Below are positions 1 to 7,396 of a stretch of 64,000 nucleotides of DNA, piece by piece. The notes beneath the pieces were generated by a model, which searched no databases, was not told where the DNA came from, and saw only the letters and a list, made by a program, of their open reading frames with translations. Source of the DNA: Fictibacillus phosphorivorans (GTDB taxonomy: Bacteria > Bacillota > Bacilli > Bacillales > Fictibacillaceae); the NCBI RefSeq assembly GCF_001629705.1, contig NZ_CP015378.1, positions 682,001 to 746,000 of the forward strand, written 5' to 3'. The translations under genes were made by a program, and so were the position numbers. Numbering within the stretch: the first letter of the stretch is position 1; each line of letters starts with the position of its first letter.

Positions 1-2
1 CC

Positions 3-74
3 GAGATTTCAGCTTTTCAGACGTGGGAAGAAGAAAAAGAAGAAGAGGATAAATACATAAAGCCAACTCCATAG
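3..74 (+). CDS. C-terminal tail of an unidentified protein (partial)
   Basis: The window opens inside what is probably the 3' end of a forward gene, because an intrinsic terminator facing the same way follows at once. Frame 3 stays open to TAG at 72-74 and gives an acidic tail ending KYIKPTP. Frame 1 stops at 60 and gives a lysine-rich tail, so the frame is not certain. About 23 residues are too few to identify a family. Its place beside trpP would fit a neighbour of the hpr/yhaI/prsA group of B. subtilis, but nothing in the sequence proves it. Confidence 0.25.
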   Translation, partial: EISAFQTWEEEKEEEDKYIKPTP

Positions 75-93
75 GAGCTGGCTTTTTATTTTT
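60..93. terminator. Bidirectional intrinsic terminator
   Basis: A 10-bp stem (AGCCAACTCC with GGAGCTGGCT, loop ATA) is followed by a T-rich run to the right. On the reverse strand the same hairpin is followed by TTTATGTATTTA, so it can serve both the forward gene that ends here and trpP arriving from the right. Confidence 0.8.
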
Positions 94-97
94 ATCA

Positions 98-616
98 TTA
101 TGCAACTATGTTCGATCGTTTAGATAATCGTTCTGCGATCGGGTAGATAAAGAACATGATTAAGCCACTAACAATGCTTGTTGGAACTACAATCATTCCA
201 ATAAAGCTAAATAATGAACCAGGTAATCCTGCTACGAGCATGGCGACCATCAAGAATAGTGTACCACTGATAATCGTTCCAACTACCGTTAGTAGAACAG
301 CGCTTATCGCATTTACTTTTACTTTTTTAGCTAATAAGAACATTGCTAGAAAAATAAAAGCTGTTATTGGTTTCTCCACAATATTGGCGATCTGTCCACC
401 GGCCATACCTGTTGTTAGTGCAGAAATGACACCAGCTGCCATACTTGCGATAATCACGTTTTGTTTTGTAGGTGATAACATAATGGCTAAAAACATCATT
501 ACGAGTAATAGGTCAGGCTTCATTCCAAAGAATAAAGGTGGTACAACAGTGTGAAACACATATCCTAACGCAATAAGTACGGATGTTAAAGCTAATGATT
601 TAGTATTCGTATTCAT
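98..616 (-). CDS. trpP: Tryptophan transporter TrpP
   Basis: A 172-residue, highly hydrophobic protein with about five to six predicted membrane segments and the same length as B. subtilis TrpP (YhaG). Motifs such as FFGMKPDLLLVMMF near residues 29-42 and the GGQIANIVEKP segment near residues 73-83 fit the family of small tryptophan permeases. It imports tryptophan across the plasma membrane. Its position next to serC and hit is the B. subtilis order. The start is ATG at 616, with a GAGGAGAG ribosome site that is itself part of a run of NAG triplets (see the leader feature), so TRAP control of translation is likely. Identification rests on sequence character, length and synteny. Confidence 0.9.
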   Translation of the reverse strand: MNTNTKSLALTSVLIALGYVFHTVVPPLFFGMKPDLLLVMMFLAIMLSPTKQNVIIASMAAGVISALTTGMAGGQIANIVEKPITAFIFLAMFLLAKKVKVNAISAVLLTVVGTIISGTLFLMVAMLVAGLPGSLFSFIGMIVVPTSIVSGLIMFFIYPIAERLSKRSNIVA

Positions 617-617
617 T

Positions 618-650
618 TTCTCATCTCTCCTCAGCTACACTTAGCCTAAT
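618..650 (-). promoter_or_regulatory. Probable TRAP-binding site over the trpP ribosome-binding site
   Basis: Read on the reverse strand, the leader just before the trpP start holds six NAG triplets with 2-3 base spacers: TAG-gct-AAG-tg-TAG-ct-GAG-ga-GAG-at-GAG, then AAA and the ATG. TRAP binds RNA carrying GAG/UAG (less well AAG) triplets with such spacing. B. subtilis trpP is known to be repressed by TRAP binding over its translation start. Here the last three triplets are the Shine-Dalgarno sequence, so bound TRAP would block ribosomes when tryptophan is plentiful. The binding itself is inferred. Confidence 0.75.
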
Positions 651-733
651 TTCTTTCCATTAGTGCCCTCTTGGCCTAATGCGAAAGTACCTTTATGTTA
701 ACAGATGTGCGTACAACTGAAAAGGTTTGTGAA

Positions 734-1813
734 CTACTTTCCGTATTTTTCCTGAAAATGCTTCATGAATTGTGCCAGGCTATCACACGATTCTTGAGGA
801 ACAGCATTATAGATCGAAGCTCTAAATCCTCCGACTGACCGATGACCTTTTAAACCATAAATTCCATTCTCTTCGCTTTCTTTAATGAACTGTTTTTCTA
901 GCGCATCACTTTCAAGCGTAAATGTAATATTCATGTTCGAACGTGATTCAGGTGTCGCATATCCATTGTAGAATCCGTTGCTTTGATCGATCGCGTCGTA
1001 GATCACTTGTGCTTTATTGTGATTTCTCTTTTCCATTTCGACGACACCACCAGACTTTTCTATCCATCCTAGTACAAGGTTTAGTAAATAGATGGAGTAT
1101 ACAGGAGGGGTGTTATAAAGAGAATTATTTTTGGCATGAACACAATACGACAAGATGGATGGAACCGATTTGTTTTCTTGTAGCAGATCTTTACGTATGA
1201 TAACGGCGGTTACTCCCGAAGGACCTAGGTTTTTTTGAGCACCCGCATAGATTAATCCATAATCTTTAATGGATAGGGGCCGGCTCATAATATCACTCGA
1301 CATGTCCGCAACAAGGTTTGGATGTTTGAATGCATGTAAGTCTGGCCACTGTGTGCCATAGATCGTGTTGTTTGAGGTGATATGCAGATAAGCGTCATTT
1401 TCGCTAGAAACATAATTCATCTCTGGGAGGGCACGATACTCAGAGTCTTTTCCTGTAACGACGGCTTCACACGATCCGATTTTCTGAGCTTCTTTATATG
1501 CCTTTTCAGACCATGACCCAGTGAGTATGTATTTTGCAGTTTTTCCACTTTGAATTAGATTCATGGGAATCATAGCGAACTGTAGACTTGCTCCACCTTG
1601 TAAGAACAATACTTCATGTGTATCTGGGATATCGAGCAAACGTTTCATGCGTGTTTTCGCTTGGTTATGGATGCCTTCATATTCAGAACCCCTGTGGCTA
1701 TGCTCCATAATATTTAACCCAGTACCTAAGAAATCATCCCATTCTTCTTTCGCTTGCTGCATGACCTCTTTAGGCAATGTTGTAGGTCCGGCTTGAAAAT
1801 AGATGCGCTTCAT
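734..1813 (-). CDS. serC: Phosphoserine aminotransferase SerC
   Basis: A 359-residue PLP-dependent class V aminotransferase that converts 3-phosphohydroxypyruvate and glutamate to phosphoserine in serine synthesis; the family also acts in pyridoxal phosphate synthesis. The N-terminus has the family hallmark of a short YFQAGPTTLP segment, and the PLP lysine lies in the motif YAGAQKNLGPSG near residues 190-201. The C-terminal GHRSVGGFRASIYNA motif near residues 322-336 binds substrate phosphate. Length is normal for the family. ATG start at 1813 is preceded by GGAGGAGA. It runs in the same direction as trpP and hit, but with gaps of about 120 and 300 bases, so it is probably transcribed alone. 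Confidence 0.96.
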   Translation of the reverse strand: MKRIYFQAGPTTLPKEVMQQAKEEWDDFLGTGLNIMEHSHRGSEYEGIHNQAKTRMKRLLDIPDTHEVLFLQGGASLQFAMIPMNLIQSGKTAKYILTGSWSEKAYKEAQKIGSCEAVVTGKDSEYRALPEMNYVSSENDAYLHITSNNTIYGTQWPDLHAFKHPNLVADMSSDIMSRPLSIKDYGLIYAGAQKNLGPSGVTAVIIRKDLLQENKSVPSILSYCVHAKNNSLYNTPPVYSIYLLNLVLGWIEKSGGVVEMEKRNHNKAQVIYDAIDQSNGFYNGYATPESRSNMNITFTLESDALEKQFIKESEENGIYGLKGHRSVGGFRASIYNAVPQESCDSLAQFMKHFQEKYGK

Positions 1814-1902
1814 TGTTCTCCTCCTGTAAACGTTTCATATTTTTAAATAGCATTCAGGTTTAAAATGGCTGCTTTAAAAATTTCTAGAAATTCTTCTTTG
1901 AA

Positions 1903-2034
1903 AAGTTGATTGGAGTGCAAGGTGCGAGACTCCTGGGGGATGAGCGGGACAGGTGAGACACCTAAGAGCGAAGCGACAAGGTGGCTCACCGCACGCCCCC
2001 CGGAAAGCGAGCATCCTGTAATGGAAATCAACTG
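1903..2034 (+). repeat. Interspersed repeat copy R1
   Basis: Starts AGTTGATTGGAGTG and ends GGAAATCAACT, giving terminal inverted repeats. Internal blocks GCGAGACTCCTG, GACAGGTGAGACAC, GTGGCTCACCGC and GGAAAGCGAGCA recur in the copies at 2.6, 43.7, 44.0 and 48.1 kb. The two halves are roughly complementary, so the RNA could fold into one long imperfect hairpin. It sits between hit and serC. Confidence 0.8.
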
Positions 2035-2071
2035 CTTTCAAGACAACAGAGATCGTTCAAAAAAGAATATG

Positions 2072-2107
2072 AAAAAACTGCCCAGTTTTAAAAAAAGGCA
2101 GTTTTAT
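2072..2107 (-). terminator. Intrinsic terminator of hit
   Basis: On the reverse strand, AAAACTGCC pairs with GGGCAGTTTT across a T/A-rich loop and a run of T follows. It lies ten bases past the hit stop codon. Confidence 0.85.
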
Positions 2108-2116
2108 TATGTAACG

Positions 2117-2545
2117 TTAGTTTTTAACGTTCTCTTTAATATGTTGAGCGATCTCAGTCATTTTGTCTGCAGGGGTATCCTGTGTTTTCCAGACTGCTCC
2201 AAAACCGTCACCTTGTCCGTAACGTGGAATGAAGTGCATGTGGTAATGGAAAACAGATTGTCCAGCTGCTTCACCGTTGTTGTTTAAGATGTTCAGACCG
2301 ATCGGGTTAAACGTTTGTTTAATTCCAGAGGCAATTTTAGGCACGACAGAATAAAGCTTCGCTGCTGTTTCTGCAGGCAGTTCAAAAATATCTGTGGAGT
2401 GCTCTTTAGGAATGATCAGCGTATGTCCTTTTGTTACCTGACTGATGTCTAAGAAAGCTAGAACGTTTTCGTCTTCATACACTTTGTAGGATGGAATTTC
2501 TCCCGCAACAATTTTACAAAAAATGCAGTTTGAATCGTGGGACAA
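2117..2545 (-). CDS. hit: HIT family nucleotide hydrolase (HinT-like)
   Basis: A 142-residue histidine triad protein, a nucleoside phosphoramidate/AMP-lysine hydrolase type. The signature HYHMHF lies near residue 100 in QSVFHYHMHFIPRYG, and the N-terminal CIFCKIVAGEIPS zinc-type pair CxxC is present. I chose the TTG at 2545 because GAGGTGA lies five bases upstream and B. subtilis Hit starts six residues before CIFCK. A GTG three codons earlier sits inside that ribosome site. Divergent from the ecs genes, as in B. subtilis. A second HIT gene is at 52.9-53.3 kb. Confidence 0.93.
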   Translation of the reverse strand: MSHDSNCIFCKIVAGEIPSYKVYEDENVLAFLDISQVTKGHTLIIPKEHSTDIFELPAETAAKLYSVVPKIASGIKQTFNPIGLNILNNNGEAAGQSVFHYHMHFIPRYGQGDGFGAVWKTQDTPADKMTEIAQHIKENVKN

Positions 2546-2645
2546 GTGGCTCACCTCATTTTTTTTTTCTTATCATATCACATATGATCAACCTAAAAAA
2601 TAATGTATTCTTTTTATCTTATCAAAAGGCTCTTTCTAAAAAAAA

Positions 2646-2959
2646 TGTTGCTTTTTAACTCCTTGTCACCTTTGACAATTGATTGGAGTGGAAGGTGCGT
2701 GCCTACCACCTGAAATGCATCTCGCAAGGCATGCGACGAGGAAGCTTACTCCGCTAGCATTAACTGGTAGACGGAGGAGCAAGGAGCATACAGGCGGGCA
2801 GATTGAAAAGTGGAAGTGGCTCGTTCAGCCCCGACAACTAGGCAGCTGAGACACTTAAGAGTGAAACGTACGAATGTGGCTCAGCGCCTGCCCCGAGGAA
2901 AGCGAGCAGCCTGGAACGGAAATCAACACTTCCAAAAGCAATAAAATTTGCGAAAACAG
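2646..2959 (+). repeat. Interspersed repeat copy R2, enlarged
   Basis: Outer ends TGTTGCTTTT...GACAATTGATTGGAGTGGAAGGTGCG and AGCTGAGACACTTAAGAGTGAAAC...ATCAAC match copy R5 at 48.1 kb read on the other strand almost base for base. Between them about 130 extra bases replace the short GAGACTCCT block of R5. The extra part contains a GTGGAAGTGGCTCGTTCAGCC segment absent from the other copies. It fills the first half of the gene-free stretch 2546-3305. Confidence 0.75.
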
Positions 2960-2961
2960 TT

Positions 2962-3004
2962 AATAAAAAAGAAGGGTCCTATTCAAAAAATAGAACCCTT
3001 CTTC
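2962..3004 (-). terminator. Hairpin with T-run on the reverse strand
   Basis: AAGAAGGGT...CTAT pairs with ATAG...ACCCTTCTT. On the reverse strand TTTTTTAT follows, the form of an intrinsic terminator. No annotated reverse gene lies to its right before 3306; only a very short reading frame at 3057-3113 precedes it. On the forward strand the T-run is poor. Confidence 0.6.
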
Positions 3005-3056
3005 TTATAGAGGTTAGAGAAGAAAGGAGAACACGAAAACAAAACAATACGATTTT

Positions 3057-3113
3057 TTAGCCATGCACCTCAATTATAAGAATCTGCAATTGCTCAAGCA
3101 CTAAATAGTCCAA
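3057..3113 (-). CDS. Possible 18-residue peptide
   Basis: On the reverse strand AAGGAG at 3123-3128 precedes a TTG start by nine bases, and 18 codons follow to TAA, reading (M)DYLVLEQLQILIIEVHG. A terminator hairpin on the same strand lies about 55 bases further on. The ribosome site, frame and terminator are consistent with a tiny gene or a leader peptide, but the frame is too short to be convincing alone and I do not recognise it. It lies where B. subtilis has yhaH, which is absent here. Confidence 0.25.
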   Translation of the reverse strand: MDYLVLEQLQILIIEVHG

Positions 3114-3176
3114 GAGAACCATCTCCTTAAAGAAAAGCATATCTTAAAAAATCTAATACCTTGCATCTTTCTCCCT

Positions 3177-3199
3177 GAAGAAGGGGGGATACCTTCTTC
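3177..3199. repeat. Perfect 8-bp hairpin
   Basis: GAAGAAGG, loop GGGGATA, CCTTCTTC. There is no clear T-run on either side, so it may be an operator or an RNA structure. It lies just upstream of the putative lipoprotein promoter. Confidence 0.4.
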
Positions 3200-3208
3200 T
3201 CTTATATC

Positions 3209-3236
3209 TTGTCCAGGAAGTCTTGTTTGTTATACA
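3209..3236 (+). promoter_or_regulatory. Possible sigma-A promoter of the lipoprotein gene
   Basis: TTGTCC, 16 bases, TATACA. The start of the reading frame is about 70 bases downstream with a strong AAAGGAGG ribosome site at 3291. Predicted by eye only. Confidence 0.35.
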
Positions 3237-3305
3237 TATAAAATTGGTAAAGGGTACGTGAATTAAGCTATTATAAGGAAAGAATGACAAAAAGGAGGAT
3301 TCTCC

Positions 3306-3842
3306 GTGAAAAAAAGACAACTTATTTTAACAATGACAATTGGTGTTAGCTTCCTCATCTCAGGGTGTGGGAATACATCAGAAGACGAGCATAAAAATGA
3401 CCAAGAGGGTTCAAGCGCTAAACAGGAAGCTTCTCATGAAGGACATGAGAATCATCTGCCGAACGGTGATATTCAAGAACTTACTGCTTCAATGGATGTA
3501 ATGCCAGGATTTCTAGATAAGCAACCCGAAGAGATCGCTGCTATTTATGCTGAAGTTCCTAAATATAAAGAACTGCTAGAATCAATGCCTTGTTTTTGTG
3601 GATGTGGTGAATCTGCGGGTCATAAAGACAACTATGATTGCTTCGTCTCCGAAAACAAAGAAGATGGAAAAATCGTATGGGATGATCATGGCACAAAATG
3701 TGGTACGTGTTTAGAGATCGCCGCGATCAGCATGAGCGCTTCTGCTGATGGGAAAACACCGGTGGAGATCAGAAACATGATCGATGAGAAATACAAAGAA
3801 GGATATGCAGAACCTACACCAACACCCATGCCTGCCTCATAA
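3306..3842 (+). CDS. Lipoprotein with PCYCGC motif
   Basis: A 178-residue exported protein. Residues 1-20 form a lipoprotein signal ending in the lipobox LISGC, so the mature protein is probably anchored to the outer face of the membrane by Cys21. After a charged, histidine-bearing linker comes the family hallmark PCFCGCGESAGHKDNYDCF near residues 97-115, followed by a further Cys pair in KCGTC. Such dense Cys and His residues suggest metal or redox binding, but the family's function is not known. GTG start at 3306 is placed eight bases after AAAGGAGG. It lies about 60 bases before ecsA in the same direction and could share its transcript. Confidence 0.8.
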   Translation: MKKRQLILTMTIGVSFLISGCGNTSEDEHKNDQEGSSAKQEASHEGHENHLPNGDIQELTASMDVMPGFLDKQPEEIAAIYAEVPKYKELLESMPCFCGCGESAGHKDNYDCFVSENKEDGKIVWDDHGTKCGTCLEIAAISMSASADGKTPVEIRNMIDEKYKEGYAEPTPTPMPAS

Positions 3843-3905
3843 GGTGTAAAAGAAGGAAAATAGCAAACAATAATGAAAATGCTGGATTGCAGAAGGAGGT
3901 ATTGT

Positions 3906-4649
3906 ATGAAACCAATCCTTGAAGTTACAGATCTAACAGGAGGGTATCTTCCTAATCAGCCTGTTATTCATCACTTAGATTTCACGGTGAAAGAAAATGA
4001 GATAGTAGGATTGATCGGCTTGAATGGAGCCGGTAAAAGTACAACCATCAAGCATGTGTTAGGTCTTATGGAACCTATGTCAGGTACTTCTAAAATTGAA
4101 GGGCAGACGTTTCGGGAAGAACCTGAAAACTATCGAAGTCAATTCACTTACATACCAGAGATGCCGATACTTTATGAAGAACTAACATTATGGGAACATC
4201 TAGAGCTAACAGCAATGGCATATGGACTAGAAGAACAAACCTTCTTAACACGTGTCCGTCCCTTACTTGAAGAATTTCGTATGGATAATAAGATCAAGTG
4301 GTTTCCGAGTCAGTTCTCAAAAGGGATGAAGCAAAAAGTTATGATCCTTTGTGCACTTCTAGTTGAACCTAAGTTATATATCGTGGACGAACCGTTCGTT
4401 GGTCTTGATCCATTAGGTATTCAATCCTTTCTTGAATATATGGTTAAATTTAGAAATAACGGTGCTGGCGTGTTGATGTCGACTCACATTTTGTCTACGG
4501 CAGAAAGATATTGCGACCGCTTTTTAATCATGCATGAAGGAAGGCTGGTATTAAGCGGAACGTTAGAGGAACTACGTGTAAGAAGTGGGCTAGAGAATGC
4601 AACGTTGGATGAGATCTATCTCTATGTAGCAAGAGGTAAAGTCACATGA
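3906..4649 (+). CDS. ecsA: ABC transporter ATP-binding protein EcsA
   Basis: A 247-residue ABC ATPase, the same length as B. subtilis EcsA. Walker A is GLNGAGKST near residue 42, the signature is FSKGMKQKV, Walker B is LYIVDEPFVGLDP, and a switch His lies in STHILST. EcsAB is required in B. subtilis for normal protein secretion, competence and intramembrane protease RasP activity; the transported substrate is unclear. I use ATG 3906 because GAAGGAGGT lies seven bases before it; an upstream ATG in frame at 3873 has no ribosome site. The stop overlaps the ecsB start (ATGA), so the two are translationally coupled. Confidence 0.95.
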   Translation: MKPILEVTDLTGGYLPNQPVIHHLDFTVKENEIVGLIGLNGAGKSTTIKHVLGLMEPMSGTSKIEGQTFREEPENYRSQFTYIPEMPILYEELTLWEHLELTAMAYGLEEQTFLTRVRPLLEEFRMDNKIKWFPSQFSKGMKQKVMILCALLVEPKLYIVDEPFVGLDPLGIQSFLEYMVKFRNNGAGVLMSTHILSTAERYCDRFLIMHEGRLVLSGTLEELRVRSGLENATLDEIYLYVARGKVT

Positions 4650-5863
4650 TCGATGTAAAAAAATTATGGACAAAACGACGCAATGCTCACGTTACCCAGA
4701 CACTGAAATATTTTAGTTTAATGGGAAACAGCGGACTAATTGTTTCCTTAATTTTGCTCATTGTCATCGGAAGTGTTTATTACGCTAAGCTTCTTCGAGC
4801 ACTTCCAGAGAATTTTCCTGCCGTCTTTATATTAACGATCCTATTTTCTGTTTGGTTGACCAAAAGTCCGATTCGTACATTGCTAAAAGAAGGAGATCTC
4901 GTTTTTCTACTCCCTGTAGAATCAGGAATGAAACAATATTTCTCAAAAGCGATCTCGTCTGCAACGGCAACTGGCGCTTTTTCGACTCTATTCCTATTTA
5001 CGTTGTTTTGGCCGATCGTCCAATTCTTTATCCATGATGGATGGAAGATGTATGTCACGTTTGGATTCCTTTTGATCGCAGCAAAAGTATTTAACATCTA
5101 CGTGTCATGGGAAGAAAGAAGGTTACCTTACAAAAGTCATCAAACGAACTATAAAATCTTAAGGTTCATTGTAAACTTTGTGTATGCCTATCTTCTATTT
5201 AATGAAGCTTATCTCTTCTTAATCGCTATTTTTGCGGTCATGTACGTGTTAAAGAACTTTGTTTTCGGTGTTTTTAAGAAACAGCATGGCTATCAGTGGG
5301 AAATGTTATTAGCGGAAGAACAGTCTTTAAAAATGAAGGGATACAGATTCGTCAATTACTTTACAGATGTCCCAGCTTTAAAACAGACCGTACATAAGCG
5401 ACCGTGGCTAAACAGCTTAGCCAGTTTCTCATTTAAAAAGAAGAATGCACTTTCTGCTCTATATATGAAGACCTTTGTGCGTTCTGGTGATTACTTGGGT
5501 TTATATGTACGATTAATTTTAATTGGTTTTTTGTTCATTTATTTAATTCCTGCAGGATGGTGGCAGTTGATCGTCGTATTCTTGTTCTTTCAAATGTTTG
5601 CCCTGCAATTATTTACCCTTTACACCCAGTATAGATGGAATGTTGTATTCATGATCTATCCGATCAAACAAGAAATAAGAATAAAAGCCTTTCAAAATTG
5701 GCTGAAATATTTACTGATCATACAAGGAGCACTCTATGGCCTATTCTATGGGTTCCTTTCTGGAGACTGGCTGATCGCGATTCTAATGCCTGTCGTAGCA
5801 ATCCTATACAGTATAGTTCGACTTCCTAGTATGACGAAAAAACACATTACGTTGACTTCCTAG
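4646..5863 (+). CDS. ecsB: ABC transporter membrane protein EcsB
   Basis: A 405-residue membrane protein of the EcsB family, close to the B. subtilis length. Hydrophobic stretches near residues 30-47, 57-70, 102-122, 133-150, 172-205, 283-325 and 350-390 fit several membrane spans. It should form the membrane part of the exporter driven by EcsA. Its start overlaps the ecsA stop by four bases. A terminator follows directly, so transcription of ecsAB ends before the next gene. Confidence 0.94.
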   Translation: MIDVKKLWTKRRNAHVTQTLKYFSLMGNSGLIVSLILLIVIGSVYYAKLLRALPENFPAVFILTILFSVWLTKSPIRTLLKEGDLVFLLPVESGMKQYFSKAISSATATGAFSTLFLFTLFWPIVQFFIHDGWKMYVTFGFLLIAAKVFNIYVSWEERRLPYKSHQTNYKILRFIVNFVYAYLLFNEAYLFLIAIFAVMYVLKNFVFGVFKKQHGYQWEMLLAEEQSLKMKGYRFVNYFTDVPALKQTVHKRPWLNSLASFSFKKKNALSALYMKTFVRSGDYLGLYVRLILIGFLFIYLIPAGWWQLIVVFLFFQMFALQLFTLYTQYRWNVVFMIYPIKQEIRIKAFQNWLKYLLIIQGALYGLFYGFLSGDWLIAILMPVVAILYSIVRLPSMTKKHITLTS

Positions 5864-5889
5864 CTCTATATAGCTGGGAAGTTTTTTTT
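5855..5889 (+). terminator. Terminator of ecsAB
   Basis: ACTTCCTAGCT, loop CTATAT, AGCTGGGAAGT, then a run of eight T. The stem begins inside the last codons of ecsB. Confidence 0.92.
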
Positions 5890-5954
5890 GAAAACAGATT
5901 TTGGGCATCTTTCATTGCTTATGCATATAAGTTTTATGGAAGGGAGCGGGGCTC

Positions 5955-7325
5955 ATGAATACGTATGGATTAACAGGCAGGATAGTAACACCAGGAAGTC
6001 CTGATTATGATCTGGCACGAGAAGAGTTCAATACTCGTTTTAACTTATTTCCTTTAATTATCAATTTTTGTGAAACCACAAAGGATGTTTCAAACGCGAT
6101 CCGTTGGGCAAGAAAGAAGAGGGTAAAGTTTCGGATTCGCACAGGAAGGCATAGTTATGAAGCTTATTCATCCTTAGATGGTGGTTTAGTAATAGACATA
6201 AGCGAGTTGAATGAAGTAAAAGTGGATCGGAAAACAAAAACGGCTGTACTTGGTGCAGGGGCACTGCTTTTTCCACTGTACGAAAAATTGTATGAGGAGG
6301 GTTTCACAATTCCAGGAGGTACGTGTCCTTCTGTTGGTCTTTCCGGTCTTACACTTGGTGGGGGGTGGGGGATGCTAACCCGACCTTATGGGATGCTGAT
6401 CGATCAGCTTCTGGAGCTGGAGATGGTCGATGCAAATGGAAATATCATCATAGCTAATAAACATAAAAACGAAGACTTGTTTTGGGCATCAAGAGGCGGT
6501 GGTGGCGGGAATTTTGGTGTGGTTACATCTTTTCGGTTTAAAGTAGTTCCTGTTAATGATGTTGCGATTTTTAAAATTACATGGGACTTTAAAGGGTTTG
6601 AAAAAGTGGTGGATGCATGGCAAAAATGGGCTCCTCATACAGACGTCAGGTTGACAGCCATTATTGATCTCTTAACGAAAGACATTGGTGAGTTGCGTGC
6701 ATTAGGAGAATTCCTTGGCAGTACGGATGAACTGGAAAAGTTGCTGGAGCCTCTATTAATCGCCTTTCCACCAAAAGAAGTTGAAGTTAAAAAAGTGCCA
6801 TATATTGATGCTGTTAAGATATTTGGAGGAATGATGCCAGGGATGATGGAGTACGCTGTTAACCATGGTGATCCTGATGCACATCCTTTTAAGAATACAG
6901 GTGCTTTTGCGAAAAGGCAGTTACCGATCAGTGCGATAAAAAAACTGAAAGAATTTCTATCAAACTCCCCTAGTATTGAGAATAAAGTACAGCTGCAAGC
7001 TCTAGCTGGTAATGCAGCTTGTATAGGACCTACTGAAACGGCTTATGTTCATAGAGAAGCATTGTTCAGTTTGCTTTATATTACGAAATGGGAGAATGAG
7101 AGTGAGGCAGACATAAATACACGATGGGTAGAAAGTCTAAGGAATTCTCTACTTCCTTATGCAGATGGAGCTTATGTGAATTTTCATGATAATTGTGTTA
7201 ATAACTGGCTGGAACAATGTTATTTTGTTAACCTTCCACGTTTAATTGAGGTGAAAACAAAATATGACCCCAAAAACGTTTTTACATTCCCACTAGGAAT
7301 TCCGACTGCAAATATGATTGTGTAG
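5955..7325 (+). CDS. FAD-linked oxidoreductase, berberine-bridge enzyme type
   Basis: A 456-residue flavoprotein of the FAD_binding_4 plus BBE class, similar in plan to B. subtilis YgaK. The N-terminal FAD domain has RTGRHSYEAYSS, whose His66 is the usual site of covalent 8-alpha-histidyl FAD, and GGTCPSVGLSGLTLGGGWG, whose Cys124 is the usual second (6-S-cysteinyl) attachment. The C-terminal part contains RLIEVKTKYDPKNVFTFP, the BBE signature. Substrates in the family are alcohols, sugars or alkaloid-like compounds, and none can be assigned here. It lies between ecsB and ecsC, which are adjacent in B. subtilis, after a terminator, so it is an inserted single gene. Confidence 0.85.
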   Translation: MNTYGLTGRIVTPGSPDYDLAREEFNTRFNLFPLIINFCETTKDVSNAIRWARKKRVKFRIRTGRHSYEAYSSLDGGLVIDISELNEVKVDRKTKTAVLGAGALLFPLYEKLYEEGFTIPGGTCPSVGLSGLTLGGGWGMLTRPYGMLIDQLLELEMVDANGNIIIANKHKNEDLFWASRGGGGGNFGVVTSFRFKVVPVNDVAIFKITWDFKGFEKVVDAWQKWAPHTDVRLTAIIDLLTKDIGELRALGEFLGSTDELEKLLEPLLIAFPPKEVEVKKVPYIDAVKIFGGMMPGMMEYAVNHGDPDAHPFKNTGAFAKRQLPISAIKKLKEFLSNSPSIENKVQLQALAGNAACIGPTETAYVHREALFSLLYITKWENESEADINTRWVESLRNSLLPYADGAYVNFHDNCVNNWLEQCYFVNLPRLIEVKTKYDPKNVFTFPLGIPTANMIV

Positions 7326-7396
7326 GACTCATAATGTGAGGGCTAAAAATATTGAAACGAAAAACTAATAAAAATCGTATAAAAGGAGGGAGGTAG

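Noticed and set aside
1830..1845. TGTAAACGTTTCA before serC as a cre site
   Set aside because: One base too short for the 14-base consensus, and the 3' half does not fit TNWCA.
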